DNA of 6,325 bases from Altererythrobacter sp. (lineage in GTDB: Bacteria > Pseudomonadota > Alphaproteobacteria > Sphingomonadales > Sphingomonadaceae): positions 1 to 6,325 of the forward strand of contig WTKI01000269.1 in the NCBI GenBank assembly GCA_011524425.1, written 5' to 3'. The first letter of the stretch is position 1; the number at the start of each line of letters is the position of its first letter. The position numbers were made by a program, and so were the translations under genes. Positions 5,498 through 6,325 of this stretch are shown here, piece after piece. The notes beneath the pieces were generated by a model. That model was given only the letters and a program-made list of their open reading frames with translations. It was not told where the DNA came from and did not search any database.

Positions 5498-6115
5498 TCA
5501 AAGGAGGCCGCGTGCGGCAAGATCGCGCTGCAAACGCAGGGCGTCTTGAAACAGGTGAACTTGCCATCCCAATCCAGCAGCGGCTTCGATATTGGCGGCG
5601 TTGTCATCGATAAAAAGCATGTCCTGCGGCTGATAGCCAAACCGCTTGGCCGCTAGCGCAAAAATGGCCGGATCCGGCTTAGCCAGGCGCTCTTCACCGG
5701 ATACAACAATATCTGAAAAATGATTTAGGACAGGCTGTGTTGGCAGGAACATCTGCCAAAATTCTGCACCGAAATTCGTGATCGCAAACAGCGCCGTTCC
5801 ACGTTTTGCGAGCGCCTCTATCAATGGAGCTGTTCCCGGTACAGGCCCCGGAATTGTTTCCAGAAAGCGCTCTGCATAAGCATCGATCAGTTCCGCATAT
5901 TGAGGAAATTCCCGCTGACGCTCCGGCACCATTTCATCAAGCGGCCGACCCGCATCATGCTGAAAATGCCATTCTTCTGTCACAACATGCGTCAAAAACC
6001 AGTCGAGCTCAGACGGATCATCGATCAACTTGGCAAACAGAGCGCGCAATTCCCACTGCACTATTACTCGCCCGACATCGAATACGACGGCCTTTATGTC
6101 CTGCGGTCGTGTCAA
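5498..6115 (-). CDS. HAD-superfamily hydrolase, subfamily IA (YihX-like / HAD-IA variant 3)
   Basis: The 205-residue soluble enzyme has all four HAD motifs. Motif I is VVFDVGRVI with nucleophile Asp13. Motif II is Thr113 in AITNFG. Motif III is Lys146 in AKPDPAIF. Motif IV is the acidic pair Asp170-Asp171 in FIDDNAANIEAA. The helical cap lies at about 20-90. The second motif I aspartate is replaced by Gly15, as in the FDLGNV-type branch of subfamily IA, so this is not a sign of inactivity. The likely reaction is hydrolysis of a small phosphate ester or halo-acid; the substrate is unknown. No ATG or GTG fits: the codon at 6115-6113 is TTG, preceded by AGAGGGG at 6127-6121, and an in-frame stop occurs upstream at 6148-6146. 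A TTG start is therefore the best choice. The 3' end lies just past the terminator of the convergent gene. Confidence 0.9.
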   Translation of the reverse strand: MTRPQDIKAVVFDVGRVIVQWELRALFAKLIDDPSELDWFLTHVVTEEWHFQHDAGRPLDEMVPERQREFPQYAELIDAYAERFLETIPGPVPGTAPLIEALAKRGTALFAITNFGAEFWQMFLPTQPVLNHFSDIVVSGEERLAKPDPAIFALAAKRFGYQPQDMLFIDDNAANIEAAAGLGWQVHLFQDALRLQRDLAARGLL

Positions 6116-6135
6116 ATCCGCCCCTCTTGAACGAC

Positions 6136-6172
6136 AAGGGCCCGCTCACCCGATAATGGTGGCAGGCCCCTT
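6136..6172. repeat. Imperfect 15-base-arm inverted repeat in the divergent spacer
   Basis: AAGGGCCC near 6136-6143 and GGCCCCTT at 6165-6172 pair at the base, and CACC (6147-6150) pairs with GGTG (6158-6161) at the top around a 7-base loop. Overall 11 of 15 positions pair. No T-run follows on either strand. It lies just upstream of the HAD start and could be a leader structure or protein site; the function is unknown. Confidence 0.3.
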
Positions 6173-6253
6173 AAATGCGTTTGCACCAACTTTTTCTTGT
6201 CGCGAAGCCCCGTTTGCAGCGCACTTATCGCACGGCAGCAATGGAAGGGAACA

Positions 6254-6325
6254 ATGCTTTGGTCTGCAAGCCCATATCGGCCGCAGGAAGAGCCATTATC
6301 CCTGACGGGCTTTGAAGCGACGGTT
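6254..6325 (+). CDS. Unrecognised protein, N-terminal fragment (runs off window)
   Basis: An ATG at 6254 opens a frame that stays open for 24 codons to the window edge, beginning MLWSASPYRPQEEPLS and continuing LTGFEATV. It is preceded by GGAAGGGA (6243-6250), a good ribosome binding site at suitable spacing. The gene would be divergent from the HAD hydrolase, with a 138-bp spacer holding their promoters; I could not pick a convincing pair of hexamers there. The fragment has no signal peptide or membrane helix and is rich in Pro and Glu. I do not recognise the family. A nearby ATG at 6241 in another frame stops after 24 codons and has no comparable ribosome binding site. The call rests on start signals and an open frame only. 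Confidence 0.45.
   Translation, partial: MLWSASPYRPQEEPLSLTGFEATV

Noticed and set aside
6241..6315. Short frame from ATG 6241
   Set aside because: It stops after 24 codons and lacks a ribosome binding site, whereas the overlapping frame from 6254 has one and stays open.

Overview
The window reads as chromosomal DNA of an alphaproteobacterium, most likely of the Sphingomonadales (Erythrobacter/Sphingomonas-like). The grounds are a moderately high G+C content, dense packing with overlapping gene ends, and the mix of families: a free-standing NDUFA9-like NAD(P)-binding protein, a QmcA/YbbJ-type SPFH-NfeD pair, a ferritin-like protein joined to a GtrA protein, and a small exported cysteine-rich protein. 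The taxonomic call is inference from protein resemblance, not from a search.

Layout. At the left edge (1-38, minus) are the first 12 codons of what looks like a tyrosine-family integrase of the P4/DUF4102 type. It lies 185 bp downstream of, and in the same direction as, a complete tRNA-Leu(CAG) (224-310, minus). This is the usual arrangement of an element integrated into the 3' end of a tRNA gene, so the island would extend leftward out of the window. Between them are a probable tRNA terminator and a cluster of GCCCCCA heptamers.

To the right the sequence looks like ordinary core chromosome. An NDUFA9-like protein (505-1458, plus) runs tail to tail into a two-gene SPFH-nfeD operon (2956-1455, minus). 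A divergent 152-bp spacer separates that operon from a plus-strand pair: a ferritin-like di-iron protein (3109-3813) and a GtrA-family membrane protein (3810-4256), overlapping by 4 bp. The pair abuts, with no gap, an HxlR-family regulator on the minus strand (4808-4257). A 240-bp divergent spacer carrying a near-perfect 16-bp palindrome leads to a small exported four-cysteine protein (5049-5390, plus), which ends at a strong intrinsic terminator. A HAD-superfamily hydrolase with a TTG start follows on the minus strand (6115-5498). The first 24 codons of an unrecognised plus-strand gene run off the right edge (6254-6325).

How the genes work together. Three units can be proposed: membrane quality control or microdomain organisation (SPFH protein plus NfeD), a translationally coupled soluble di-iron protein and small membrane protein, and a possibly redox-sensing HxlR regulator divergent from a disulfide-type exported protein. 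I see no CRISPR array, rRNA or insertion sequence. I do not see a clear undescribed defence or mobile system inside the window. The strongest lead is that an accessory element begins just beyond its left edge.
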